Shown here: one piece after another, positions 1 through 11,672 of the stretch
Layout of the letters: each line of letters begins with the position of its first letter
How positions within the stretch are numbered: position 1 is the first letter of the stretch
NCBI GenBank assembly: GCA_930367215.1
Contig: OV884059.1
Location: 99,870,993-99,934,992 of the forward strand
Reading direction: 5' to 3'
DNA length: 64,000 nt
Origin: Pollenia angustigena
Lineage: Eukaryota > Arthropoda > Insecta > Diptera > Polleniidae
Program-made: the position numbers and the translations under genes
The notes under the pieces: generated by a model
What the model saw: the letters and a program-made list of their open reading frames with translations, nothing else
What the model was told of the DNA's origin: nothing
Database searches by the model: none

Positions 1-1214
1 CGTCAAATTTTATATAAATGCCAACATTTATGTAGAAGTATAGCATTAAACGCTTTTTTCGGTTTTGTTCAGTATGTTCTATACTATTTACAGCATTATT
101 TACATAAAATATACTTTCGTTGTTCCTTATGATGTTTCAAACATTGTTGTTAAAATAAAAAAGTATCTGCTAAAATATTGCATATTCCTTTTAGTGAACC
201 GTACTAATTAAAATAATCTTTAAGAAGAGGTGTGTTTTCAATTGTGATCATTGGTGGTGATCATTTATTCTATATATGTTCCTTAATTAAATTAAAGCTT
301 CGCGAGCTTTTGACAACAAGGTTCTATCTCAAATTTAGTTTAGGTGCAAATAGAACCTTGTTGACCTTGGGTCATGTTTTGCAAGTAATTCGGCAATTTC
401 TTCACAAAATAAATTTGTTTCTTTTTTGGTATACTATATTCTATTTCTGCAGTGATTGTGTTCATCAGTTTTGGTTGTACTTAATACTTCCGTAAAGTTT
501 GGTTGAACAAGAAGTTTTTATTCATGTATCGAGCGCATTTATTCCAATTTATTATTTTATTATTATTTATTATAAATAAGAATCCCGTTGACAGGCACCT
601 TCTTGGGTCAGCTTGTATAAACGTACTTTAATAGGGAACGACGATTTCAAGGTGATTTGGTTAAATTTTTTTACAAAGAATAAGCCACCAGGGAAATAAC
701 ATGGATATAAATGTAAGAATTCATTTCCAGTTGTAACCTTATCCCCCATGTGCTCAATTAGTTTCGTGTTCTTACGTGGTAATAACTCGTGTGTAATATT
801 TTTCCTTATTATCAGTCATATCTGTAACAGTAAAAGTTGTTGTGTATAATATACATTTTATATCCTCCACAACTAGTTGTGAAAAGGGTATACCTAGTTT
901 GTTATTCCTTGTGAAACTTTTTTAATATCCATCAAAGATCCCGAAAAGTATATATATTTGAGTCCTTGTGTATTATTAAGTACAAAAGTGTTATGAATCA
1001 AAATGTGGAACAACCGCCCAAAAAAAATTAATAATTAATAATAATTGATAATAAGAATTAGTTTTACGTCAATTACCTTTCATCTGGAGTAACAACACTT
1101 ACAAACACATAATCACCAGTAAAGTTGCATGCCATGTTTTCACCTGCATTGCACAATTACTTCGTTATTATGATAATATTGTATTTACTGACCACGGGAT
1201 AAGTGCTTTAAGAA
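1..1214. repeat. Dispersed repeat X, direct copy 1
   Basis: This block is repeated almost base for base at 1588-2801; I found one difference (near 203 versus 1791). A diverged inverted copy is at about 60170-61480. It contains a 14-bp perfect inverted repeat (314-327 and 350-363) that would form a small hairpin, the palindromic stretch around GATCATTGGTGGTGATCA, and a 'GTATACCT...' segment typical of fly dispersed repeats. No domain is recognisable. The 87-codon frame at 232-495 has no family features and I do not call it a gene. The copy boundary at 1214 is not a natural end, because copy 2 and copy 3 continue homologously past that point. Confidence 0.8.
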
Positions 1215-1587
1215 AGGAGATCCAATCATTCAACTGGTTTATGAAGAACGAAAAGGTAGTAAAAGTAATGAATTACAGTGCAGTCTTCACCGGTGCTGTG
1301 ACATATTTTTTGGGACCAATCCTAGGACTTGTTTTATTAAAATAATACTACATTGCATTGAGATACATAATACTTTATTGTAGTAACTGGCACTAAACAC
1401 GTTCATTGAGAATAGACGTGTGACTGGTCACATGGTGTCAATTGACCAACTCCAATGACAACACCGTGTAAAGGTCTTATTCATATAAAGTGTTAGAACT
1501 AGAACCGGTCTCTAAAACCAAAGACCTATCACGGGACTACTTCGGTGTCAGTTCGCTTCCCTCTTGAGCTATTATAAAAGTTATCGA
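1215..1587. other. Unique spacer between the two X copies, ending an open frame
   Basis: The 373-bp spacer is less AT-rich than its surroundings. A plus-strand frame, open from about 1056, runs through the copy 1 boundary and stops at 1343-1345. Its last part encodes a hydrophobic segment ending ..FLGPILGLVLLK that could be one transmembrane helix. The upstream half lies in the repeat and is not kept open in the 60-kb copy. It could be the C-terminus of a transposon membrane protein or chance. I do not recognise it. Confidence 0.3.
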
Positions 1588-2960
1588 CGTCAAATTTTAT
1601 ATAAATGCCAACATTTATGTAGAAGTATAGCATTAAACGCTTTTTTCGGTTTTGTTCAGTATGTTCTATACTATTTACAGCATTATTTACATAAAATATA
1701 CTTTCGTTGTTCCTTATGATGTTTCAAACATTGTTGTTAAAATAAAAAAGTATCTGCTAAAATATTGCATATTCCTTTTAGTGAACCGTACTTATTAAAA
1801 TAATCTTTAAGAAGAGGTGTGTTTTCAATTGTGATCATTGGTGGTGATCATTTATTCTATATATGTTCCTTAATTAAATTAAAGCTTCGCGAGCTTTTGA
1901 CAACAAGGTTCTATCTCAAATTTAGTTTAGGTGCAAATAGAACCTTGTTGACCTTGGGTCATGTTTTGCAAGTAATTCGGCAATTTCTTCACAAAATAAA
2001 TTTGTTTCTTTTTTGGTATACTATATTCTATTTCTGCAGTGATTGTGTTCATCAGTTTTGGTTGTACTTAATACTTCCGTAAAGTTTGGTTGAACAAGAA
2101 GTTTTTATTCATGTATCGAGCGCATTTATTCCAATTTATTATTTTATTATTATTTATTATAAATAAGAATCCCGTTGACAGGCACCTTCTTGGGTCAGCT
2201 TGTATAAACGTACTTTAATAGGGAACGACGATTTCAAGGTGATTTGGTTAAATTTTTTTACAAAGAATAAGCCACCAGGGAAATAACATGGATATAAATG
2301 TAAGAATTCATTTCCAGTTGTAACCTTATCCCCCATGTGCTCAATTAGTTTCGTGTTCTTACGTGGTAATAACTCGTGTGTAATATTTTTCCTTATTATC
2401 AGTCATATCTGTAACAGTAAAAGTTGTTGTGTATAATATACATTTTATATCCTCCACAACTAGTTGTGAAAAGGGTATACCTAGTTTGTTATTCCTTGTG
2501 AAACTTTTTTAATATCCATCAAAGATCCCGAAAAGTATATATATTTGAGTCCTTGTGTATTATTAAGTACAAAAGTGTTATGAATCAAAATGTGGAACAA
2601 CCGCCCAAAAAAAATTAATAATTAATAATAATTGATAATAAGAATTAGTTTTACGTCAATTACCTTTCATCTGGAGTAACAACACTTACAAACACATAAT
2701 CACCAGTAAAGTTGCATGCCATGTTTTCACCTGCATTGCACAATTACTTCGTTATTATGATAATATTGTATTTACTGACCACGGGATAAGTGCTTTAAGA
2801 ACAATTGTTTAAATGATTATTTTATTTATTTAATTGTTTTCCAATACAACAACATTTATAATCTCATAATTACAGTGAAGGATTTTTACATATAAGAATT
2901 TCATTTAAACATACATACATATAATAAAAATAAAAACAATAATAGGTGTGTTCATTTACA
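1588..2960. repeat. Dispersed repeat X, direct copy 2 with extension
   Basis: Positions 1588-2801 repeat 1-1214. Beyond 2801 the sequence stays homologous, in inverted orientation, to 60170-60325, so this copy is the more complete one. Together the two copies form a tandem duplication with a 1587-bp period. Because only one base differs, the duplication is recent or gene-converted, or an assembly duplication. Confidence 0.75.
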
Positions 2961-3250
2961 TACAATTATGGCTTTTTTTCAATGCAAAGAGAGAGTAAAA
3001 AAAAAACAATCAAATTTTAGAAACAAAAAATTTAATGAAAACTTCTGATACTTGAATTCGCAATATTCCAAAATCAACTTTTAAAGAAAAATCACTTTTT
3101 AATTGCTGAAAATGGTTCTTTAGGACTTCAGCGGCAACTTTTTCTGCGACTTTTTCATAAGTCCGTTATATACAAAATTACCGTTATTTTTAGGTTATTG
3201 AAGAAAATCTAAATTTTGATCTTTAAATTTCAAGAATTCGACCAAATGAT
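2961..3250. other. AT-rich sequence, nothing recognised
   Basis: Low-complexity A/T-rich sequence with no recognisable coding, RNA or transposon end. Confidence 0.5.
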
Positions 3251-3251
3251 G

Positions 3252-3740
3252 CCATGATGGCTTTATCTGCCATTCAAATAAAAAAAGGCTTTATCTCCCT
3301 ACTGAATGAGAGATAAAGCCATCATGGCTTTATCTCACATGGTATTGAAGCACCCCCCTAAAAATTCAGCTAACATTAGCAATATTAGAAATGGCTTTAT
3401 CTCTCATTTCAGTTCCGGAGACACTAAAGTTAAGTATTGAAATCTGGCTTCGCATACTAAAGTTTTTGCGCGTGGCGGCCTGCGGCCGTGCTAAGGGATT
3501 TTTTCCTCCAGTAGACGCGGCAGGTGGCTTCGCTGAATAAAGTGTTCCTGTGTGCGTCACAAGAATAACCAAATGTTTTTCAATGAAAACTAAGGATTTT
3601 CCCTTTTACAGAATGTATACACCATGCATAACAATATTCTGGAAAAATATGGCTTTATCTCTCATTTGCGAAAAATAATATGGCTATATCTCTCATTTTG
3701 CAAAATTGTAAATATGACCTTACCTAGACCCAATCGACTG
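3252..3740. repeat. Foldback-like repeat with GGCTTTATCTCTCAT motifs
   Basis: A 24-bp imperfect inverted repeat (3252-3275 and 3304-3327, two mismatches) forms a hairpin. The motif GGCTTTATCTCTCAT recurs near 3325, 3393, 3650 and, slightly changed, 3680. A segment at about 3592-3612 (TTCCCTTTTACAGAATG) is shared with the interior of the MITE at 21733-22518, suggesting related non-autonomous DNA elements. A GC-rich island (about 3465-3545) sits inside. No clear terminal duplication was found. Confidence 0.5.
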
Positions 3741-3749
3741 CAATCTAGA

Positions 3750-5000
3750 AATAATGACTTTGTTTGGTGTTTGCCAGCCAGCCAAACAGACTTAATCGAT
3801 TAGTACACTAAAAGAGGGTGCATAGGAACCAATATTTTTATCTGTTACATACTTCAGTACGATAGCAAAATATCCTCTCTATCTATGGTTTTGTGGGTAT
3901 TAAAACAGATAGATTGTAATAATTTTTAATTTTCTTTTTGGAAAATTTGTTTTTCTACCCACACCACCAAAGGCAGAAAGTATAAGCATAATAGCGTTTG
4001 TGCTGAACGAAAATAGTGCTTATTATAAATTGTAAGAATTGGTCCAAGATTACACATTACCCTCATACAAAAATTTTTCCGGAATATAAGTTTGTGCCCA
4101 TTTATTATCAATTTATTTAAATCTGACCCAAAATATTTTATTTCAACCTTAATAATATTACCAATTCTTATTGGAATCTATCCATATATCCTATACAAAT
4201 ACCACAAATGATATAACTTCCTTAGAAATATGGGTATTTATATAAAATTTGGCAACGATAACTTTTAAAACAGCAACTATTTGAACTTCTTATTGGTACG
4301 TACCATCGGTCCCATATAAACCTCCTCCCTAAAATCACTTTAACCCGAAAAATCTCATATACATAGATTTAGATATCTAGACAAAATTCGGCACAGATAA
4401 ATTGTATTTGAATCTTAACCTAATTACAGAAATTCGTGATTGACCATGATCCATAGTTTTATTTATTACACACATCAGTACAATCGCATAATTGTAAATA
4501 GATATTAAGTTTTCTTTTTAGCAGAGTTGTTGTTTTTGTACAGGAAGTTATACGTTAATGCTGAATAAAAAATTTTTTCTATTTCAAATGGTGAAAATCG
4601 CACCACAATTCCACATAACCCTCGTACAAAATTCTCTCCGGAATAAAGTTTTGTACCGTCTTATTATGTTGTTTTTTAGATTGAACTCAACCCACATTTA
4701 TTGTATTGCAAATCAATTTATCTTACCAGATTTTCTTGAAATCGGTCCATATTTGCCATAGCTCCCATATAAAAACCACTCCCGAAAATAGCTTTTAATG
4801 CAGTTAAAATGTCAAAAATTACGTTGGATTGAATTTAAGCCATTAAAAGAAACATCTAAGATGTCAGTATCATCATTTGATTTGTTGAGGACTGCATTGC
4901 ATATTTGGTAATATTGTGGAATGTTTTCTTCGATGGCTATCAACCACATTCGTCTAGTTACCACGGCGAGGTATTTTCTATAAAACACTGTCACTTTAAA
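3750..5000. repeat. Two diverged copies of a dispersed fly repeat
   Basis: Segments around 3840-4110 and 4445-4660 are diverged direct copies: both pass through ACATCAGTACRATxGCA-like, CCGGAATAxAGTTTxGT and TTATTATxxT blocks. Phrases such as GGTCCCATATAAACC resemble the 42.8-44.1 kb element. No intact frame is present; short open frames here are not supported. Confidence 0.4.
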
Positions 5001-6250
5001 TTTAAAATTATATTTTTTGATACAATTATAAATTTAGTTAATTAAAACTGACTAAAATCAAGTCTAAACTAATTAACAACAAACACCAATTAATTTAAAG
5101 TAATACCAAAAAATATTTTAAAAAAATAGTAAAGCAACACCGAATTGTTTCAAAAAATATATAATGCACCTATTCTTTACATTATTACCAACTAATAATT
5201 GAAATTATATAAATTAAAATTATTCATATACACAAAATTCTAGAAATCAACGGTAACATTTAAAGCAGTGACGCTCATTCAAGCAAACAATTGTTTAGAA
5301 GCGCTACCACTTTGTTTTTTACGCTCATTAATTTAGTTGCACATGTACGGAAGATGAGTTGATGTTGTTTCAAATACAGTGTGTAGGATAAGTAATAAAA
5401 TTTAAACAAAAATTTTAATGCTTTTACAAAACTGTCATAAAAGCATAAATGTACAAGAATTTAGTGCAGTTTTTTTTTAGATATAATTCTTACTTTGAAA
5501 ATACAAACATGCTCGCAGTTCCCACTGAATTTTTTTTTTATAGTAAAATTGGAAAACTTCCAATTCTTACAGTTTTTTTAAATTTTTAAAAAGTTGCAAT
5601 TTTAAAAGCCAAAAACAAAATAAAAAATTTAGTTTTGACTGTATTATTATAAATGTTTAACAACCAAAACAATTTCTTTCTATAAAATTTAAATAAAACT
5701 GGTGCGCATAGTTTTGCGTATCTCTGTATTTTAAAATGCTCTCTCAATACATATGCAAACCATTTTTGAGCACCAATGATTTAAAGTTATTCATATGCAA
5801 AAATCAACGGCAACATTTTAAAATAACAACTCTTACAAAAAGAAAACAAAACATTTAAAATTGTCTGTCTCTTTTTTCTTATTTTCTACTGATCTCCAAT
5901 TAAAGGCATAGGAGAGAAATCGTATGTTGTTGTTCTTTTTACTATGTATAAACACAAAAAAGAAGCATAAAACGGTGTTTCTGTTATTTGTTTAAATTGT
6001 TTTTCTCACACGTATGTGAATATTTTCTATGTATTTATAACACTTTCTAACGCCTATAACTCCTAAAATACTGAATTTTAATAAAATGTACATTGTGCAC
6101 TTCTACCAAAAAATATCTTTCGAATGATGTATAATTTGTTAATGTCCAATGAATAGTATAGTCGTTAAAGGGAACAAACGAAATAAACTTGCCTACTTAT
6201 ATACACATGTATATGATGATGATGTTGATGATCTATTACCTCTTTATGTG
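5001..6250. other. AT-rich sequence with weak direct repeats
   Basis: Homopolymer-rich sequence. A diverged direct repeat links about 5215-5260 with 5785-5820 (TTATTCATAT...ATCAACGGxAACATTT). I see no gene. Confidence 0.4.
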
Positions 6251-6258
6251 TTGATTCT

Positions 6259-7190
6259 GTGATTAAATTTAATTTTCAGTATGTTGAAGTTGAGGCTTTT
6301 TATACTGTGAAATCGAATTCCATCGGCTTAGATGAAATTGACACCAGGTTTGTAAAATTTATTTTACCTCGGATAGTTTGTTTCGTTACACATATTTTTA
6401 ACAACATAATTATGACCAATATACTACCAATAATTTGGAAGTATGCTAAAATTGTTCCAATACCAAAAACCAATAACGAACATCGTCCGATAGCTATTAT
6501 AACATATTCTAGTAAAGTATTCGAACGTTTATTATATAAACGTGTGAACGACAACCGACTGTTTGCTGATCGCCAATCTGCTTTCAGACCAACGCGTAGT
6601 TACATAACTGCACTTACAGATGTTCTAGAAGAAATTCGTGCCAATTTAGACGGCAGCAAAATATCTATATTGGTTCTATTAGGCTATTCTAATGTATTCA
6701 ACAGCGTTCATCATTCCATTCTTTGCATGAAACTGATGAAACTTTTTGGGTTTTCGGCACTTACAGGTAGTTGGATTCAGTCCTATTTATCTGATAGAAG
6801 TCAATCTGTGGTGGATAATGAATTAACAGTAAATAGAGGGGTTCCACAGGGATAAATTCTTGGGGCCTTGTTATACTTAATGCATGCCAAAGATCTCCCG
6901 CAGCAACTGCGATACTCTTGTGTACAAATGTATGCTGATGATGTTCAGTTATACCTTAGTTGCACAAGGGACGTATTACTAACAGGCTTATATCACATAA
7001 ATTTTGACTTAAATCAAATATTTTCCAAGGCATCTGCTTACGGACGAGTAAATCAAAATGTTTTGTCCAAGAAAAGTATAAGAGTTGAGACAGATATGAA
7101 TGTTGTTACTGGTGGCTCAAGAATTGAGATTGTGAATACAGTTTGATATCTTGGCGTTACGCTTAATAGCACCTTAACTTCATGTGGCCA
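6259..7190 (+). pseudogene. Non-LTR retrotransposon reverse transcriptase, broken
   Basis: The translation shows the order of a Jockey/CR1-type reverse transcriptase: LDEIDTRFVKFILPRI, KIVPIPK, a finger/palm region, then RGVPQG followed by a stop at 6853-6855, then ILGALLYL and the catalytic YADDVQLYL (about 6928-6955). The motif A aspartate is replaced by Gly (LLGYSNVFNSVHH), so the enzyme is dead twice over. A further stop interrupts the YLGVTLN block after 7146. Endonuclease, ORF1 and the 3' end are missing; the downstream side is cut by the piggyBac relic at 7271. It belongs to the same clade as the elements at 52.2-55.1 and 61.6-62.9 kb on the other strand, but is much more diverged. Confidence 0.85.
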
Positions 7191-7494
7191 ACACAGCACT
7201 TAACAAATCGTTATATAAGAGTTCGTCTGGCTAAGGCATGGTGCCTGTAATTCCCTCGATGTAAGAAACATTAACCCACTTGGCTCAACCGTCCTTTTAA
7301 AAGTACATACAATTTGAGAGAAAAGTTCCGCTATGTATGCCAATTTCTGTGCATTGTTTTTATAGTTTTTTTTTGTTTATTCTTTGTTATAAAGCTCCCG
7401 AACTTGAAAACATCGGTTAATGAAAAAAGTTCATCTTGCTTTAATAGCATAGCGAGTGTTTTGTAAAAGGTGTTTTTGCTTTTAATATTGCGCA

Positions 7495-8787
7495 ATGGAA
7501 AGAAACGTGTAAGTAAATCATATACGTCTAGTGATCTGTAATTTTGTTTTTAAATTATTTAAAGAAACATCGTCAGGTTTAGGTTAGGTTCCATGGGCAG
7601 CTATCAACAGACAGCTCACTTGGGTTCTTTATTGGTCCCTTTGTGATACCCAGCGCCAATGCCCATCCTATAGAGCAGTTACTCAGATGGCGTCACTGCA
7701 GAATCCAGCCACTTCGTCCTCCTAATGAAGCGAATCAGCGATCTTAGTTCTATCCTGGATAGATCCTCTAGGCAGGCAAATGTCGGTTTCCCCAGGCATT
7801 CCTCCCTAATACCCCGCAACCCAGGGCATTGACAGAGAAAGTGAAGCACAGTCTCCTCCTCCTCCTCCTCATCCTGACAACTTCTACAGTAGTCATTAAA
7901 TTCCAGACCCATTCTTTCAGCATGAGTCCCCACCGGCCAGTGCCCAGTAACAACCGATACAACTGTCCTAATCTGGTCCCTTTTGAACCTAAGTAAATAT
8001 GTCATCCATGCGACCACCTTGTTTGGCCAGCCCATCTGCCACTAGATTACCCGGGCACTCTGAGTGACCCGGAATCCATATTAGCGTTACCCTTGAATGT
8101 TTCGCAATCTCATTCAAAGACATCCGACATTCCACAGTTAACCTAGATGTCGTATAGACACCCGCTAGGGAAGCAAGGGTAGCCTTACTGTCAGTTAATA
8201 TACGTATATCTCCGATATGCGATGATACCTCAGCCAATTTGCCGCCCGCCTTATAGCCGAGATCTCCGCCTGCAGGACACTACATCCATCCGGCAGACGA
8301 AAGGAAACTCTCACATCCAGTTCCTCTATGTAGAAACCTCCGCCAGCTCTTACACCCTTCCTCGAACCATCAGTATAAACCCCTAGGCTCAGTTCGTGGA
8401 TAAACATCGTAGTTGAACAACAAATAAATGTTAAGCGTGCGTAATGCTGTATTGCAGCGCTATGGTCGTTTTGCCACTGCGTACTTTTAAAAGGACAGTG
8501 GCAATATATACTACCTTTTTTTATAATTTTCGTGTTTTTTATACAGTAAGTCATACCGAAAGGCATTAAAGCCAAACGAAATTTTGGAAGAAATTGATCA
8601 ATGGAGTGATGATGAGGTTTTATTGTACATCGCTCCCCCCGACAACGCTAATGCTGATGTAACAGACGAAGATAGTGGCGATGAAGATAATGTGTTCCAC
8701 AATAATTTGCCAGGTGGGCAGCTACGTACCGAGGCAGAAATGGTGGATAAAGATGTACCTGAATACGAGAGCGATGGCGATGTGTGA
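7495..8787 (+). pseudogene. piggyBac transposase, 5' exons
   Basis: A short exon 1 (7495-7508, ATGGAAAGAAACGT) is followed by a donor GTAAGT. The acceptor TTTTTTATACAG ends at 8546. Joined, the frame reads MERNV-KSYRK... into an acidic stretch with DEDSGDED and a following NNLPGGQLR. This layout (short basic start, acidic region with a DEDSG motif, LPG block) is that of piggyBac-derived transposases. A stop follows at 8785-8787. The intron is 1038 bp now but about 200 bp without the LOA insertion. Splicing is inferred from the sites only. Confidence 0.65.
7574..8401 (-). mobile_element. LOA-like non-LTR element, 5'-truncated, RNase H part
   Basis: A 9-bp direct repeat AAACATCGT (7565-7573 and 8402-8410) is the target duplication. 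Reading the minus strand, the insert encodes a retrotransposon RNase H: VYTDGS, LQAEI, LTDSKA, IPGHS and VADGLAK supply the D-E-D-H-D set. It is followed by a C-terminal CRSC...HFLCQC zinc-knuckle-like block with a run of Glu. Two frameshifts (near 8230 and 8000) break it. The 3' tail is CCTAACCTAAACC rather than poly(A). RNase H after the reverse transcriptase is known from the I, R1 and LOA groups; LOA is my best guess from the tail. Confidence 0.75.
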
Positions 8788-9250
8788 AAGACTGGCAGCA
8801 AACGGATATGGTTCCTAGCCTACCAACATGTGAGGCATTTTCCGAATGCCAGCAAAGTCCAGATTCCATGGAAATATTTCTTAAACTTTTTGATGAAGTT
8901 ATATTTAACTTGCTTGTTCAATACACAGTAGAGGAAAAAAGTGGTATTTTGCGCTTATTTGTCATTGTATCGACATGGCGGAGCAAAATAGCTGGTTATT
9001 ATATCGTTCGTATGGCGGAAATATGAATCATTTAGCTTTTAGAAGAGTGATTGCAAACGGATTACAAGAATATTTTAAAAGAACCTCAAAGAGGGGTTCA
9101 AGCAAGTCCAGCGCCAACCTTCATATGTACTCGCGATTTGATGGACAGGGCACCTAGTACAACAGAAGGAAAAGAAAACTCGTTGCACATATTGCCATAA
9201 GAAGGCCAACTTTTTTGCAACAAGTATAATGTCGCTTTACATCCAAAGGA
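8788..9250 (+). pseudogene. piggyBac transposase, 3' remnants
   Basis: After the stop, 8784-8930 encodes a segment (SPDSMEIFLKLFDEVIFNLL) matching the beginning of the piggyBac DDE domain. The catalytic aspartates are deleted. The frame resumes near 8975 with AEQNSWLLYRSYGG...AFRRVIANGLQEYF, the usual C-terminal region, then a frameshifted cysteine cluster TRCTYCHKK and CNKYNVALHPKDCF (about 9178-9260), the zinc-binding tail. At least two frameshifts and one stop are present. Confidence 0.7.
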
Positions 9251-9544
9251 TTGCTTCTGACGTATCACACTCCAAGTTACAACATAATCGTTTTTCCTTC
9301 TTTTATTGAAAAAAAAACAGCAATTTCGTTATTTTCAAATAAAAACAAAGTACAAATTAAAAATAATTTAAGTAGGGTATTTAGCTACCGTCCTTTTAAA
9401 AGGACGCCAGATATCGGCTTAACTATAGATTTTAAGAAAAATAGTTATTTAATAAAAAATGTTTAAATAGCTATGAAGATTTGAAATTCGAAATAAAAGT
9501 TGAAAATTTCAAAAAGAAATTATTTCCGGCGCTATCTGGGTTAA

Positions 9545-10371
9545 CATTACTAACAAAAACACTGTCCGTTATACTTATAGCCTAAGGAGGTATGATAGAA
9601 TATCATCATATTCTCGCCGGCTTACTAGCATTTCTTTTATCAACATTTAAAAGTTGAGAAGTAAAATTTTTCTTCATTGTAACTAAGAACCAGATACACG
9701 TATGGGTGTTTGCAAGATCGAGAATGGGGATATATATCATACAATTGCGATACCGCCTCATGTTTCGAAATGGGAATTCTTTATTTCGAGCATACGTCTC
9801 TCGAATCAACACCCAAATTATATGCAGTGCACCGACAACGCAATTCAAATTAAGAGATTTCTTATTTAGCACCTTAAATAAAACTTTTTACTTATTAAAC
9901 AAATACTTTTATATTTTATTTTTTTTTTTTTAAATAAATAAATAATGAAAATAATAAATCTCTTTTATATTTGTTCTTCTCTTTGCTTCACTGTGTGTAT
10001 ACGTAGTAAAATAAATAAATATTGCGTATACGCGTCCACAACGACTGAATTGATGAACCTGAAATTATGCAATACTTTATGCAAATATGAAATAACGCGT
10101 AATCAATATAAAATTATACCATTAACTTATTATTAAGTATACGCCGATTTTTATATGAAAAATTTAAATAATAAGAGGTTGACAACCGAAACAAATTGGG
10201 TATAAGTATACCGACACAAAAACTTTTACAACGGTATATATATAGTTATAGTATAAATCTGTGGCATTTTGACAAACTTTCTTAAGTCAAATTTAAAAAG
10301 ATGAAAACAATTCTATAATCATACGAATTTTTATTCACAAAACATTTGAACTTCAGTCAGATCGCTCCAGT
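9545..10371. other. AT-rich sequence, partly target of the Jockey insertion
   Basis: No gene is supported. The last part (about 10340-10380, CTTCAGTCAGATCG...) resembles the interior of the TATACCC dispersed repeats and continues after the Jockey element at 23939. Confidence 0.4.
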
Positions 10372-10582
10372 AATGACGGAAATTTTTTTTTCTTCATTAT
10401 TTATTTATTGAATCTTCATATATTAAATATGAACTAACAATAATTAATTAAATCTTAACCTAATACGTTATTTTTTGTCCTGCCAGTGCCAGACAAAAAT
10501 TTTCTTCATCGCGGGTTCTGTTCACTTTTATAGGCGTTTATCGCTCATCTAATTGGATAAGTGCTGCAGTGTCTCTTCTTCT

Positions 10583-11421
10583 TTAGCGAGTGTGGCCGCT
10601 ATCATTTAAAATATTTCGTGCTAGTGGGTTCGGGTGCAATTCGAGCCTTTTTAAGTATTTTACTGCATATTTCGTAATCATAGTTTTAACTAATGGAACA
10701 TTAAGATCCTTGTGAATATTTGAGTTTTTAACATACCAAGGGGCAGCTGTGATTATTTGAAGCAGTTTATTTTGGCGCCTTTGAATTTTTTCGATATTAG
10801 AGGCCGAAGCAGTGCCCCATAACTGAATACCATAGCACCAGATTGGCTTTAAGATGGAGTTGTAAAGAAGAAGTTTGCAGTCGAGACTAAGGACAGAGTT
10901 TCTTCCAATAAGCCAATGAATTTGGATGGCTTTTAGTTTCATTTGAGTTAATTTTGCCTCTATATGGCTTTTCCACGTTAAACGGCGATCTAGATGAATA
11001 CCGAGGTATTTTACATTTGAATTTTGAGGTATTATTTGATTATTGATTTTAATAGGGGGGCATGATTCCCGACGCAAGGTGAATGTTATATGTACGCATT
11101 TTTGCTCATTGACCATTGCTTTAACCATAGTTCGAGTTGAAATATATGATCCTGTAGGTATCGAGATGCTTCTTGACGGTTTTCGTGCACCCTAAAAAAA
11201 GCTGTATCATCAGCAAATGTTGAAGTTTGTGTGTAGTTGTTTGTTGGCATATCCGAGGTATATATTAAGTATAAAAGTGGGCCCAGGATGCTTCCCTGAG
11301 GGACTCCAGCGTCAATTTGCTGAGGAGAGCTTAAATAATCACCTTCTTTAATAATAAATTTTCGATCGACTAAGTAGCTTTCTAACAGCTTGTGTGTGTT
11401 TACTGGTAAGTTGAGCTTCAA
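10583..11421 (-). pseudogene. Jockey ORF2, reverse transcriptase core and C-terminus
   Basis: This part encodes AGVPQGSILGPLLYLIYTSDMP, the catalytic FADDTAFF, then the thumb and C-terminal region with VKYLGIHLDRRLTWKSHI, a typical non-LTR block, and KPIWCYGIQLWG. It ends at 10583. A frameshift near 11100 splits it into two frames (11086-11421 and 10583-11128). Upstream, at about 11447-11490, motif A (FIDVSQAFDKVWH) is visible in the same frame, with a stop in NH*FGFRR near 11580. The 3' UTR runs to the poly(A) at 10391. Confidence 0.9.
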
Positions 11422-11672
11422 TTTATGTAATAAGCCTTCATGCCAGACTTTATCAAAAGCTTGAGAAACATCGATGAAGAGAGTGGAACAATATTTTTTT
11501 TCTTCAAAGGCTTTTCTTATTGCGTTTACTATACGATGAGTTTGCTCAATTGTGCTGTGTTCTCTTCTAAAGCCGAATTAGTGGTTAGGAATACATCTAT
11601 TTTCATTTAAAATTTGGGTTAATTTTGACGCTAACAGCTTCTCAAACAGCTTTGATATATTAGAAAGTAAGC

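Larger units (their letters stand above)
7271..9544 (+). mobile_element. piggyBac-family transposon relic
   Basis: The left end is TTAA followed by CCCACTTGG (7271-7283). Two right ends are possible: GGC-TTAA at 9416-9422, whose TIR shares the GTCCTTTTAAAAG block with the left end, or CTGGG-TTAA at 9536-9544. TTAA target sites and ends starting CCC are family hallmarks. Inside are the N-terminal acidic region, the start of the DDE domain and the C-terminal zinc domain of a piggyBac transposase. The catalytic core is deleted, and an LOA-like element sits in the intron. A 16-bp near-palindrome, G(T)(C/A)CTTTTAAAAG(G/T)AC, occurs three times (7291, 8481, 9390). Confidence 0.75.

Noticed and set aside
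232..495. 87-codon frame in repeat X as a gene
   Set aside because: Lies inside a dispersed repeat, has no family motif and is disrupted in the 60-kb copy.
1..2801. The 1.2-kb direct copies as LTRs of one retrotransposon
   Set aside because: They lack TG...CA ends at the repeat edges, the interval is only 373 bp, and copies 2 and 3 extend past the repeat edge.
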